From JANWYT01 sp034437555 (GTDB lineage Bacteria; Chloroflexota; Anaerolineae; Aggregatilineales; Phototrophicaceae), in the NCBI GenBank assembly GCA_034437555.1, contig DAOTTQ010000029.1, positions 204,963 through 268,962 of the forward strand: a stretch of 64,000 nt of DNA, given 5' to 3'. Below, piece after piece: positions 8,221 to 17,197 of the stretch. The notes under the pieces are model-generated. The model made no database searches and was not told the origin of the DNA. It saw only the letters and a list, made by a program, of their open reading frames with translations. Numbering within the stretch: position 1 is the first letter of the stretch; every line of letters begins with the position of its first letter. The translations under genes and the position numbers were made by a program.

Positions 8221-10023
8221 CTAGTCGTTATCAAGGCTAAGGAGTGCCATGAAAGCCTCTTGCGGAACTTCTACAGAGCCGATCATCTTCATACGCTTCT
8301 TGCCCTTCTTTTGTTTTTCCAAAAGTTTCTTTTTACGGGTAATATCGCCACCATAGCATTTGGACAATACATCTTTACGAATGGCACTGATATTTGCACG
8401 TGAGATAACGCGCTTGCCAACGGCGGCTTGGATAGGCACAACAAACATTTGACGTGGAATAAGGTCTTTAAGACGAGTAACAAGGCGTTGCCCTTTGTAA
8501 TAAGCATCATCTTTATGGACAATGAGGGCAAGCGCATCAACAGACTCGTTATTGACCAAGATTTCTAGCTTTACTAGGTCACCACTACGGTACTCATCAA
8601 ATTGATAATCTAGGCTGGCGTATCCTTGAGAGATACTTTTGAGCTTGTCGTAAAAGTCGATGATGATTTCGGAAAGTGGGATACGATAATGCAAGATAAC
8701 ACGATTAGCATCTAGGTATTCTGTGGTGCTGTATTCGCCACGTCTCTTAATCACCAAGTCCATTACTGCGCCGATGTATTCTTTAGGAGCGTAAATTTGG
8801 ATCTTCATCCAAGGCTCTCTAATTTCTTCGATTTTACCTTCTTCGGGCAAGCCTGCGGGGCTATCAATGCGAATGACCTCCCCGCTACGCAGGATAACTT
8901 CGTACTCTACGCTAGGAGCTGTAGCCAGAATATCTAGGTCATACTCGCGTTCTAGGCGTTCTTGAACAATGTCCATGTGGAACAAACCTAAGAAACCCAC
9001 ACGGAAGCCAAAGTTTAACGCCTGTGATGTTTCTGGCTCGAAAGCAAGCGAAGAATCATTAAGCTGGAGTTTTTCAAGAGCATCGCGTAGGTCGTGATAG
9101 TCATCGTTATCGGTGGGGTAGATGCCCGCGAACACCATTGGTTTAACTTGCTTATAGCCAGGCAGGGCTTCAGTGGCAGGATTTTGGAAGAGTGTAATCG
9201 TATCGCCTACGCGACATTCTTGCACCGTTTTTAAGCCTGTAGCGATGTAACCCACTTCGCCACTGCTTAAATGCTCTATGGGCATCATGGCCGGGGTAAA
9301 AATCCCTATTTCTACAGGTTCAAACTTGGTGGCAGTTTGCATTAAGCGCAAAATATCACGGCGTTGTAATTTACCGTCAATCACGCGCACATAAGCCACA
9401 ACGCCCTTGTAGGAATCGTAATGAGAATCAAAGACTAGGGCGCGTAGAGGAGCTTCAATATCACCCTTTGGAGGTGGAACCTCTTTAACGACGAGCTCCA
9501 GTACATCTTGAATACCAATACCGCTTTTTGCTGAAATGCGAATAATGTCTTCGGCTGCTGTGCCAATCAAGTCTTCTATTTCTTGAGCAATGTCATCGGG
9601 ACGTGCTGCTGGTAAGTCTATTTTGTTAAGTACTGGAAGGACTTCAAGGTTTAATTCAAGGGCAAGATAAACGTTCGTAAGCGTTTGGGCTTCAATACCT
9701 TGGCTGGAATCTACAACCAGTAACGCACCCTCACACGCTTGTAGGGCACGGCTGACTTCATAGGTAAAGTCGACGTGACCAGGGGTGTCAATGAGGTTAA
9801 TCATGTACTCTTGACCGTCTTTAGCGTGATAAAACATTCTAACCGCAGATGCTTTGATGGTTACGCCACGTTCACGCTCTAAGTCCATACTATCCAGCAT
9901 TTGCGCCTGCATTTCACGATGGCTGACGGTACTGGTAAATTCAATGAGTCGGTCTGCGAGTGTGCTTTTCCCATGGTCAACATGGGCAATAATACTAAAA
10001 TTACGAATGCGGGACTTATCCAT
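8221..10023 (-). CDS. lepA: Elongation factor 4 (LepA)
   Basis: Ribosome-associated GTPase that back-translocates or remodels stalled ribosomes. The length, 600 residues, is standard. G1 is AHVDHGKST near residue 13, G3 DTPGH near 80 and G4 NKIDLP near 134; the EF4-type C-terminus (GGDITRKKKLLEKQKKGKKRMK, lysine-rich) is intact, which separates it from EF-G. It is the last gene of the minus-strand run that starts at 14618, 83 bases after tlyA. That gap shows no obvious hairpin, so read-through from tlyA is possible. Confidence 0.97.
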   Translation of the reverse strand: MDKSRIRNFSIIAHVDHGKSTLADRLIEFTSTVSHREMQAQMLDSMDLERERGVTIKASAVRMFYHAKDGQEYMINLIDTPGHVDFTYEVSRALQACEGALLVVDSSQGIEAQTLTNVYLALELNLEVLPVLNKIDLPAARPDDIAQEIEDLIGTAAEDIIRISAKSGIGIQDVLELVVKEVPPPKGDIEAPLRALVFDSHYDSYKGVVAYVRVIDGKLQRRDILRLMQTATKFEPVEIGIFTPAMMPIEHLSSGEVGYIATGLKTVQECRVGDTITLFQNPATEALPGYKQVKPMVFAGIYPTDNDDYHDLRDALEKLQLNDSSLAFEPETSQALNFGFRVGFLGLFHMDIVQERLEREYDLDILATAPSVEYEVILRSGEVIRIDSPAGLPEEGKIEEIREPWMKIQIYAPKEYIGAVMDLVIKRRGEYSTTEYLDANRVILHYRIPLSEIIIDFYDKLKSISQGYASLDYQFDEYRSGDLVKLEILVNNESVDALALIVHKDDAYYKGQRLVTRLKDLIPRQMFVVPIQAAVGKRVISRANISAIRKDVLSKCYGGDITRKKKLLEKQKKGKKRMKMIGSVEVPQEAFMALLSLDND

Positions 10024-10106
10024 GCGCTAAACCATACCCCAAAAGGATTATTTTACAATCTCGTAGGGCTTATTATAGCGTTTGTAGGATATGAAATACA
10101 GAGAGA

Positions 10107-10898
10107 TTAGTCTGGGGGTAAAAGACCGTCAATCAAACCATCTAAGTTGGGATGAGGTGGTTGTGAGCGCCAGCCCAGCCAAACTAAAAACTCGATGTTG
10201 CCTGCGGGACCTTTGAGAGGTGACAGCGTGAGGCTACACACATCAAAAGCTTGTTCTTTGGCAAAAGCGAGTACGTCACGAATAACACGCTCATGAATTT
10301 CTCGTTGTCTAACCACACCACCCTTACCAACATCACCTTTACCCGCTTCAAATTGAGGTTTGATGAGTGCAATAATGTCGGCAGAGTGGTCTAGCCAACC
10401 AATAATGGGCGGTAAGATAATTTTGAGAGAGATGAAGGACGCATCTATCACCACCAATTGAACGGGTTCGTCAAGATTCATGATGTAACGTGCGTTGGTG
10501 CGCTCCATAACAACCACACGGTCATCAGAACGAATTTTATGGGCTAATTGCCCGTATCCCACGTCAATGGCATATACTTTTGCTACTCCGTTTTGTAAGA
10601 GACAGTCGGTAAACCCCCCTGTACTTGCGCCAACATCAGCTGCTATTTTACCTGTTACGTTGTATTGGAAGGCTTTTAATGCGCCATCTAATTTTTCACC
10701 CCCACGACTGACGAATGGTGGACGATAACGAACAGTAATTGTCACATCGGGGCTAAATGAAGTGCCTGCTTTGTCTACGAGCACTTCGTTGACCAACACT
10801 TCGCCTGCCATAATCATGCCTTGTGCTTTAGAGCGTGTAGGAGCAAGCTGGCGTTCTACCATAAGAATATCGAGTCGTTGTTTTTGGGGCTTTGTCAT
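10107..10898 (-). CDS. tlyA: TlyA family rRNA 2'-O-methyltransferase
   Basis: The N-terminal S4 RNA-binding domain (about residues 8-65) is followed by an FtsJ-like Rossmann methyltransferase domain with the SAM-binding ADVGASTGGFTDCLL near 88 and a conserved KPQFEAGK near 197. This is the TlyA/hemolysin A architecture, whose characterised members methylate ribosomal RNA on ribose. The length, 263 residues, is normal. It lies 5 bases downstream of the protease-like gene, so it is cotranscribed with surface protein genes, probably by chance of position. Confidence 0.92.
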   Translation of the reverse strand: MTKPQKQRLDILMVERQLAPTRSKAQGMIMAGEVLVNEVLVDKAGTSFSPDVTITVRYRPPFVSRGGEKLDGALKAFQYNVTGKIAADVGASTGGFTDCLLQNGVAKVYAIDVGYGQLAHKIRSDDRVVVMERTNARYIMNLDEPVQLVVIDASFISLKIILPPIIGWLDHSADIIALIKPQFEAGKGDVGKGGVVRQREIHERVIRDVLAFAKEQAFDVCSLTLSPLKGPAGNIEFLVWLGWRSQPPHPNLDGLIDGLLPPD

Positions 10899-10903
10899 TG
10901 GGT

Positions 10904-13177
10904 TTAGTCTCTTGTCATAGGGATAAACATCTCAAGTAGGCTACCGCGATCTTCTGTAAACTCGAAACCGTCTGCGGAAAGCGGTAAATAGCCTTTTGAA
11001 ATAATAAGAATGCTATAAGGTGTTAAATAGGCAAGCAAACGGTCAATTTCAAAGTTGCCGTTGCGGTCCGTGATGGCAAGTGCAACAACTTGACTTTCAT
11101 CCCAAACAAACTCGTTGACCGCAAAATCCTCACTGATAACAATGAATGTTACCCCTTCTATGCCTAGCTGCGTTTCGGCATCTACAACTTTTCCCCTGAG
11201 CTGAACACCAGTTGTTTGCGAGAAACGGTCAATTGCAAGTTGACCGATGCCAATACTGGCGACACTAGTAGAAAGTAAAATATTGTTGATATAAAGACGC
11301 ACACGATAAGAACCGTCAGGTATGCCTGTTGGCGCAGTAAGACGAAGCGTAAAACGAGACCCGCTTTCTGGACTTGTCCAAGGACCCACTTGTTCATAGA
11401 AGATATTTTCGTCTACAAGCCACTGGAATTTCCATTGCGTGCCTAGTGCAATCTGTTGCCAATCAAAACGCATATATAGGGTATTTGCACCGTCAGGAAA
11501 GGTGCTTGCAGGATTACCTGTAGGGGGTTGAAGCCCAGTAGCACGTAGAAACTCAATGTTTGAGAACACGGTAGGGAGTGCGCCTTGTTGTGCGCCAGCA
11601 ATGATAAAATCGCCTGTAGCACTTAGAAGTTCTCCGAGATAGAGTTCTACACGATAGTTGCCGGGTACTAAGCCGTTTTCGGGCTGAAGGCTGATAGAGT
11701 ACGAGCCACTTTCGCCATTTTCAGCCCGCCAAACATCATCGGTACGGGCTACCAATGCGCTATTGTAATACCAGATTGCCGTCCAAGCCGTGTTTGGAGG
11801 GATATTTTGGAAAATAAAGCGGGCTGTTGCTGTTGCGCCTGTGGGTAGTACGTAGCCATTACCCTGAAGGTTGCCACTGGTATCAAGTAAGCCGAAAACG
11901 ATGTTGCTGAAGGAAGGAACGGCTAGCGCAGGCCCACTGATACTGAATGAGTGACTGGCAGCAGAAACCCCATCTATAAAAATGTCAAAACGGTAATCAC
12001 CGTTAGGGTAGGGTTGCCCACTACTGCCGATATACCAAACGCCGCGCTCTGCACCACTCCATCGCACGGCGGGCAAACTAAAAGTGGGGTCGGGGATGCC
12101 ATTAATGGTGACGCGCAATTCATACACTGTTTGAGGTGTCATGTTTTGATAGGTGAAGAACAGATAATGACTTGTTGTACCTGCGGGCAAATTGCCAACA
12201 ACCGTTGATGGGTTGCCATCTACAACAGCTGGGGCAGAGAAAATGCGTGTAATTTGTGGGCGGTCAAGTGGCGACACATCAAAACGCGGTGCTGTAAGCG
12301 TTTCGACACGCAAGTTAAGGGATGCACTACGAATTAGCGTTCTGGCAAAGTTTGACGGGCGTAATGCACTGATGGGGTTACCAAGTGGAATGCAAGCATC
12401 AGAATCATTAATAACCCCATCAGCATTCGTATCTTCAATACGCCTACAGTTGCTCCCCACGCTGTCTATTGAAAGAGGAGCGGTTGTGGGGATACCGATA
12501 AGTTGTCCTAGCGTATTATATGCACCACCTCCTGTCATGATGCCAGAAATGGGGCTAGTTGAGATGGTCTTTATCCAAGATTTTTCGCCTGCACTTGGCT
12601 CTGAAATAAAACCCCGTACTGCGCCGCGAACAGTATCTATAGAATCGTTGCCTATGCCAGAATACCCCACAAACGTAACCGTTTCGTCCAAAATAGCTTC
12701 ATCAGAATCCGCAAGGCTAACAAACGGAAGTGGAGGTAAATCGGTTTCTTCAATGAGACGCCCATCAAACTCGCGGGTAATGCGTAAAAGTGCAAGGTCG
12801 AGACCATCATCTGATTGAACCACCTCGGCACGATATTTAGGGATGGGAGGTTCATTGATGTTTAAGGTCATGGCAATAATGATAGTATCACCCGGGCAAG
12901 ATGTACTTCTGACGGTATGGTGAGCATTGGTAAGAATTAAACCATCGGGTCTTACAATTGTTCCAGAACCCACGCATCGGATATTAAGGTCGCGCCCTTC
13001 TGCTTGCATGATAAAAACGGTGGCTCGCTGAATTCGCTCAAGCGAAAATGTCTCATCTTGTGCATTGGTCACAGTGAAAAACATACAAATAAGAACGCTT
13101 AGTAAAACAAAGCGGTTATTTCTTTTAGAAGTTAAGTGTGAGTAAAAAACGCTCAAAGAGGGGATATTGCTGGTCAT
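10904..13177 (-). CDS. Secreted trypsin-like protease homologue with Ig-like repeats, Ser replaced by Thr
   Basis: The protein (757 residues from the ATG at 13177) has a signal peptide (about 22-40), an S1-type domain (45-240), three Ig-like repeats of about 110 residues and a C-terminal carboxypeptidase-regulatory-like domain. His86 (TNAHHTV) and Asp127 (LDLALLRI) of the triad are present, but the GNSGG loop reads IMTGGGAYN, placing Thr215 where Ser is expected. A DxNxDGxxxxxD calcium-loop-like insert (DTNADGVINDSD) lies after the protease core. A longer start at 13273 is possible, but the ATG at 13177 has a GAGAG ribosome binding site and overlaps the upstream gene by only 53 bases. Whether it cleaves peptide bonds is uncertain; a binding or scaffolding role on the cell surface is an alternative. 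Confidence 0.82.
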   Translation of the reverse strand: MTSNIPSLSVFYSHLTSKRNNRFVLLSVLICMFFTVTNAQDETFSLERIQRATVFIMQAEGRDLNIRCVGSGTIVRPDGLILTNAHHTVRSTSCPGDTIIIAMTLNINEPPIPKYRAEVVQSDDGLDLALLRITREFDGRLIEETDLPPLPFVSLADSDEAILDETVTFVGYSGIGNDSIDTVRGAVRGFISEPSAGEKSWIKTISTSPISGIMTGGGAYNTLGQLIGIPTTAPLSIDSVGSNCRRIEDTNADGVINDSDACIPLGNPISALRPSNFARTLIRSASLNLRVETLTAPRFDVSPLDRPQITRIFSAPAVVDGNPSTVVGNLPAGTTSHYLFFTYQNMTPQTVYELRVTINGIPDPTFSLPAVRWSGAERGVWYIGSSGQPYPNGDYRFDIFIDGVSAASHSFSISGPALAVPSFSNIVFGLLDTSGNLQGNGYVLPTGATATARFIFQNIPPNTAWTAIWYYNSALVARTDDVWRAENGESGSYSISLQPENGLVPGNYRVELYLGELLSATGDFIIAGAQQGALPTVFSNIEFLRATGLQPPTGNPASTFPDGANTLYMRFDWQQIALGTQWKFQWLVDENIFYEQVGPWTSPESGSRFTLRLTAPTGIPDGSYRVRLYINNILLSTSVASIGIGQLAIDRFSQTTGVQLRGKVVDAETQLGIEGVTFIVISEDFAVNEFVWDESQVVALAITDRNGNFEIDRLLAYLTPYSILIISKGYLPLSADGFEFTEDRGSLLEMFIPMTRD

Positions 13178-13739
13178 AGTTCTCTCTATCCGCACGAAAT
13201 GTAATGATGACGGCTTGATTACCGCTAAGCTGGATGACATCAAGCCCGATAACGACAGCGGAAAGTCCTTCAAGAAAAGGACTTCTGTCGCGGTCTACAA
13301 AGGTATAAAGAACGCTTTGCGTTTCTTCTTCTCGGGTATTGGCAAGGTTAAGGTAAAAAGGCTCTACAGACACAACACGATAATCTGTGAGAACTTGGGC
13401 GCGTGACAGCGCGAGCCTATCTGCTACGTTTCTGGTGGTAACATCTGTACCAATAGAAATAAGAGAGACCTGTATTGTGGTTTTGAAACCACTGTACTGC
13501 ATATCACGAACCCTGAACACATAGTCACCGCTAGAATCTATCAGCCAATTAAATGGGTAATCAGCAGAAATGCCTGTGAGGGTGTCTTGGTAAAAAGCAG
13601 TTCTAAAGAGAATGCTATTACGAAAAGTGACCCCCGCAAAGATTAATCCGACAATAGTTAAAAGTGTTAGATAAGATGCCCACCGCTGTGAGAAAGTTAG
13701 TTCATCTTGCGATTGCCAAATACGGATAAAAGCCAGCAT
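13125..13739 (-). CDS. Membrane-anchored protein of unknown function, 204 aa
   Basis: Not recognised. It has a short cytoplasmic N-terminus, one hydrophobic segment (about residues 22-40) and an extracellular domain rich in beta-strand-like alternation (FRVRDMQYSGFKTTIQVSLISIG), without cysteines or known catalytic motifs. The 3' end overlaps the start of the protease-like gene by 53 bases and the 5' end lies 9 bases after the PrsW-like gene, so the three were probably made together. A role as partner or chaperone of the secreted protease-like protein is conceivable but rests on position only. Confidence 0.75.
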   Translation of the reverse strand: MLAFIRIWQSQDELTFSQRWASYLTLLTIVGLIFAGVTFRNSILFRTAFYQDTLTGISADYPFNWLIDSSGDYVFRVRDMQYSGFKTTIQVSLISIGTDVTTRNVADRLALSRAQVLTDYRVVSVEPFYLNLANTREEETQSVLYTFVDRDRSPFLEGLSAVVIGLDVIQLSGNQAVIITFRADRENYDQQYPLFERFLLTLNF

Positions 13740-13748
13740 GGGTTATCT

Positions 13749-14618
13749 TTAACTCTCTTTTTCGCTGTTCTTGAATAAGAAATATAACCCAAAAAGCAAT
13801 ATAACGTATATGGTAATTGAAAAACCCAAACCAAGAACGGGGCGAGGAGAAACGGCTGATAACCCCACAACGGCATTAGAAATGCCCGCACGGATAGGAA
13901 TTGCGACTCCATTAATGCCACAAGCAATGACTAAAGATGTGGGCAACAGTAATAAATTTGCTTTGTAAACTAAAATTTGTGCAAGACCGTAGCCCACGAT
14001 TAAAGACCCTAAAACATTGAGTGATGTGTTAGAGAGAACACGAACAGCAATGATATCGGGGGTAGTGCTATAAGCCGAAATATAGTCTAGGTTCATGATG
14101 GTGGCATAAGCTATCCCTACAGCAATACTATAAGCCACGCTGTCAGCGAGTGTTTGAATGGATGAACCAGCTAGATAACGTAAAACAAGATATTTAAGGC
14201 TTTCTTGAATAACACCCATTGTCAGTGTGTAGCCAATAATGCGATTTAGCGTTGATTCTGTGGCAAGCCACGATGAGGGTTGCAGAACAGAATCAACAAA
14301 TGGTACGCCTACTGCATTGGCAAGAAGAAGTGTGACGAAAAAAATAAAACCGATGCGTTGACGTGGAATTAATGCTAATCTCTCTGGTATGTATGAAAAA
14401 ACAAGCCACAACAACATCGGTAAAAAAACAAGAACAATGTTAATGATACCAAACAGTGTTCTGGGGAGCTGTAAACGTAAAAGCCCAAAAAGTAAGAAAC
14501 AAGCTGATGTAAAGACGATGAGTGTTGATGCCTCAATAATCTGGCTTTGCCACACCTTGCGGTAGGGATAGGTTTCTTCTTGTTCTTTTGGTGGGGTAAT
14601 GAGTCTGATTTGGGTCAC
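13749..14618 (-). CDS. Polytopic membrane protein, distant PrsW-like
   Basis: A 289-residue protein with about eight hydrophobic segments. The pattern VIQESLKYLVLRY, followed by AYSIAVGIAYATIMNLDYI and LNVLGSLIVGYGLA, resembles the three conserved blocks of the PrsW intramembrane protease family (EExxK, FxxxENxxY, HxxxG). Here the first block reads QESLK (one Glu left), the second has Asn where Glu is usual, and the third lacks the His. Proteolytic activity is therefore doubtful and the family link itself is tentative. It is first in the minus-strand operon leading to lepA. Confidence 0.6.
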   Translation of the reverse strand: MTQIRLITPPKEQEETYPYRKVWQSQIIEASTLIVFTSACFLLFGLLRLQLPRTLFGIINIVLVFLPMLLWLVFSYIPERLALIPRQRIGFIFFVTLLLANAVGVPFVDSVLQPSSWLATESTLNRIIGYTLTMGVIQESLKYLVLRYLAGSSIQTLADSVAYSIAVGIAYATIMNLDYISAYSTTPDIIAVRVLSNTSLNVLGSLIVGYGLAQILVYKANLLLLPTSLVIACGINGVAIPIRAGISNAVVGLSAVSPRPVLGLGFSITIYVILLFGLYFLFKNSEKES

Positions 14619-14707
14619 GTTATGGCTTATCCAATGACACTAAATTCGCTAGAATACAGGACTGAATCGTAATCAAAAAACAAGCAAATGCAAAGGGACA
14701 TCCCAGA

Positions 14708-16306
14708 ATGAATCGAAAAAATCTTTGCACATGGTTAGTCATGTTGTTTATAGTAGCTTGCACACCCACTGAAAGTGTGGACGGTTGCCGTCTACCACGC
14801 TGTATTACATATGGTCTCACGCTTTCGCCCACAGGCATTGACCCCCATATTAATCAATCATCTGAACTTGGTATTGTGTTAAGGCAAGTCTACGACACGC
14901 TTGTTTACAGACACCCCGAAACAAAAGCCTTTGTAAGCGGGCTTGCTCAAAGCTGGGACATTTCTGAAGATGGCTTGAATTATACATTTCGGTTAAAACA
15001 AGGGGTAACGTTTCACGATGGTGAACCCTTTAATGCGCGTGCGGTTGGAATCAACCTCGACCGTATTATGAACCCTGATTTAGCGTCGCAACGTGCCAAG
15101 CTACTATTAGGGTCGTATGAACGTTATGAAATTGCGGATGAATTTACTATTCGGTTGATTCTGAACCAGCCCTATAGCCCATTACTTGACAGCTTAAGCC
15201 AAGTGTATTTGTCTATTGCCAGTCCTAAAGCCTTGGAGTCATACGCAGATGACCAAATAAGATACCAATTTCATCAAGTAGGGTCAGGAGCGTTTCGTTT
15301 TGTGGAGTATTTGCCAGAAGACCGGATTGTTATTGAACGTCAACCCAACTACAAATGGAAACCCGAATTTTATGGGGATGTGCCAGAAGGGGCATTGGAG
15401 CGGATTGAGTTTCGCTTCTTTCGTGACCCGGCAACGCGCTTAACGGCTCTTGAAAGTGGAACAGCCCATATTATGGGTGAAATTTTACCCACAGACGCAC
15501 GCAGTATTACAAGCAACGCGAGTGTACAACTTTATCCCGTTGCTGTGCCTGGACAACCCCTGCAATTTTACTTTAACACTGCAAAAGCGCCGACAGACCG
15601 CTTAGAAGTGCGCCAAGCATTAATTCATGCTGTAAATCGGCGTGTGATTGTGGAAGCGGTATACCAAGGTTTTTCGCCTGTAGCGTGGTCTGCTTTATCT
15701 AGTGTGACAGCGTTTTATAACCCTGCTTTAGAAGGGGCTTATAATTATGATTTAGCTGTGGCACAAACACTGTTAGAAGGCGTAGGCTACATTGATTCAG
15801 ACCGTGACAATATACTTGATTTGAATGGTGTGCCTTTGGAAATTACGATTATTCAGCCGCCATGGGGGCTTGTACCGCAAGTGGCACAACTTTTACAAGA
15901 CCAATGGCGCAGCATTGGTGTAAAGGTCAATATTGCGCCTGTAACCGGTTTTGCTGCGCTTTCTGAAAAAGTGGCGACGGAGAATTACAACCTTGTCTCG
16001 TTTGACACCTTTGGCTTAGACCCTGCCTTTCTAAATGCCCGTTTCTTAAGTGACGGCGCAGTCAATTGGACGGGCTATCAAGATAGCGAATTAGACCAAT
16101 GGCTAAACAGCGCAGTTGAAATAACAGACGAAGCTAACCGAAGCCAACTATATGGTTTGGCGCAGGAGCGCATTATGGCGCGAGCGTTAATTTTGCCCAT
16201 TCGTGATTATGTAAATATCAATGCTGCGGTCACAAATATTACTGGGCTAAAATATGACCCCTATGGGTGGTTTCCGCTACTTTATGATGTGGTGTACATC
16301 CCTTAA
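14708..16306 (+). CDS. ABC transporter substrate-binding lipoprotein, SBP_bac_5 family
   Basis: Extracytoplasmic solute-binding protein of the oligopeptide/dipeptide/nickel class. The N-terminus is a lipoprotein signal with lipobox FIVAC (Cys18); the mature part has the family landmarks LDPHINQSSE-like start, FVSGLAQSWDISEDGLNYTFRLKQGVTFHDGEPFNA near residue 80, and a long C-terminal lobe. The 532-residue length is normal. The next gene starts on the base after its stop, so it is the first gene of a binding protein-permease-permease operon. The ligand (peptide, nickel complex or sugar) cannot be read from the sequence. Confidence 0.93.
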   Translation: MNRKNLCTWLVMLFIVACTPTESVDGCRLPRCITYGLTLSPTGIDPHINQSSELGIVLRQVYDTLVYRHPETKAFVSGLAQSWDISEDGLNYTFRLKQGVTFHDGEPFNARAVGINLDRIMNPDLASQRAKLLLGSYERYEIADEFTIRLILNQPYSPLLDSLSQVYLSIASPKALESYADDQIRYQFHQVGSGAFRFVEYLPEDRIVIERQPNYKWKPEFYGDVPEGALERIEFRFFRDPATRLTALESGTAHIMGEILPTDARSITSNASVQLYPVAVPGQPLQFYFNTAKAPTDRLEVRQALIHAVNRRVIVEAVYQGFSPVAWSALSSVTAFYNPALEGAYNYDLAVAQTLLEGVGYIDSDRDNILDLNGVPLEITIIQPPWGLVPQVAQLLQDQWRSIGVKVNIAPVTGFAALSEKVATENYNLVSFDTFGLDPAFLNARFLSDGAVNWTGYQDSELDQWLNSAVEITDEANRSQLYGLAQERIMARALILPIRDYVNINAAVTNITGLKYDPYGWFPLLYDVVYIP

Positions 16307-17197
16307 ATGCAAACTATCGGTACATTCGTGTTGAAAACAATCGTCACACTTTGGCTAAGCGTGACGATTACATTTTTGTTGTTGCGGGTTCTGCCCAGCA
16401 ACAGTGTTCGCGTGGAATATATGCAGGCGGGGCTTCCAGAAAATGAGATAGAGGCAAGATTAGAAGTCTTAGGGTTAAATCGCTCTGTTGGGGAACAATA
16501 TGCCGTTTATGTTGTAGGCTTGATGCGAGGGGATTGGGGCGTTTCGTACAATCGGTCAGAGCGCATTAGCGAGATGCTAGAACAACGATTGCCACACTCT
16601 TTTTTGCTGATGTTTGTGACACTGGCTTTTGCCGTGCCATTGGGTGTAGTAACAGGCTTGCTGCGCGGTTATGGATTTTGGCTGGGTGAGGTTTTGGGGC
16701 GGATTTTGGGATTATCGTTTTACATGCCTATTTATTGGACGGGGACGCTGATTATCTTTGTGATTGCAGTGAGGATGTCTGTTCCTCAGGATGCGTTTGT
16801 ACTGCCTGTTGCTGTACTTGTGTTTCATGTGGCAGGTGGGATTGCGAAAACATTTGAAGTTGACGTACGGTGGTTCAAAGATGCTGACTTTATGCGAATG
16901 GCAAAAGCAAAAGGGTTGAAGCAACAACGGCTATTTTGGAGACATTTGTTCCCCAACGCTTGTATCCCGTTGTTAGGATTGCTAGGGTTACAGACAGGGA
17001 TTCTTTTTGGCAATACGGTAGTCATTGAAACACTGTTTGCAAGGCAAGGGATGGGATTATTGCTGGTGGATGCCGTCTTAAACAGAGATTATAACGTGGT
17101 ACAAGCCGTTGTTTTAGTAATGACGGTTGTTTATATTTTGGCGAATCGTTTAGCAATGTTGGGCGTGGTATTAATAGACCCGCGAATGAGACTGTGA
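16307..17197 (+). CDS. ABC transporter permease, DppB/OppB type
   Basis: First membrane subunit of the importer. It has about six transmembrane segments, a periplasmic region after the first, and the cytoplasmic coupling loop DADFMRMAKAKGLKQQRLFWRHLFPNA with the EAA-type pattern used to dock the ATPase. The usual N-terminal signature (LPGNP, here LPSNS) and the LGLNRSVGEQYAVYVVGLMRGDWGVSY segment support the OppB class. At 296 residues it is slightly short. It starts directly after the binding protein stop and overlaps the next permease by GTGA. Confidence 0.92.
   Translation: MQTIGTFVLKTIVTLWLSVTITFLLLRVLPSNSVRVEYMQAGLPENEIEARLEVLGLNRSVGEQYAVYVVGLMRGDWGVSYNRSERISEMLEQRLPHSFLLMFVTLAFAVPLGVVTGLLRGYGFWLGEVLGRILGLSFYMPIYWTGTLIIFVIAVRMSVPQDAFVLPVAVLVFHVAGGIAKTFEVDVRWFKDADFMRMAKAKGLKQQRLFWRHLFPNACIPLLGLLGLQTGILFGNTVVIETLFARQGMGLLLVDAVLNRDYNVVQAVVLVMTVVYILANRLAMLGVVLIDPRMRL

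Noticed and set aside
12192..12818. A 208-residue plus-strand frame inside the protease-like gene
   Set aside because: Antisense shadow; the minus-strand protein has clear domains in this interval.
13178..13273. Longer N-terminus for the protease-like protein (start at 13273)
   Set aside because: It would extend the overlap with the upstream gene to about 150 bases and place residues without hydrophobic character before the signal peptide.
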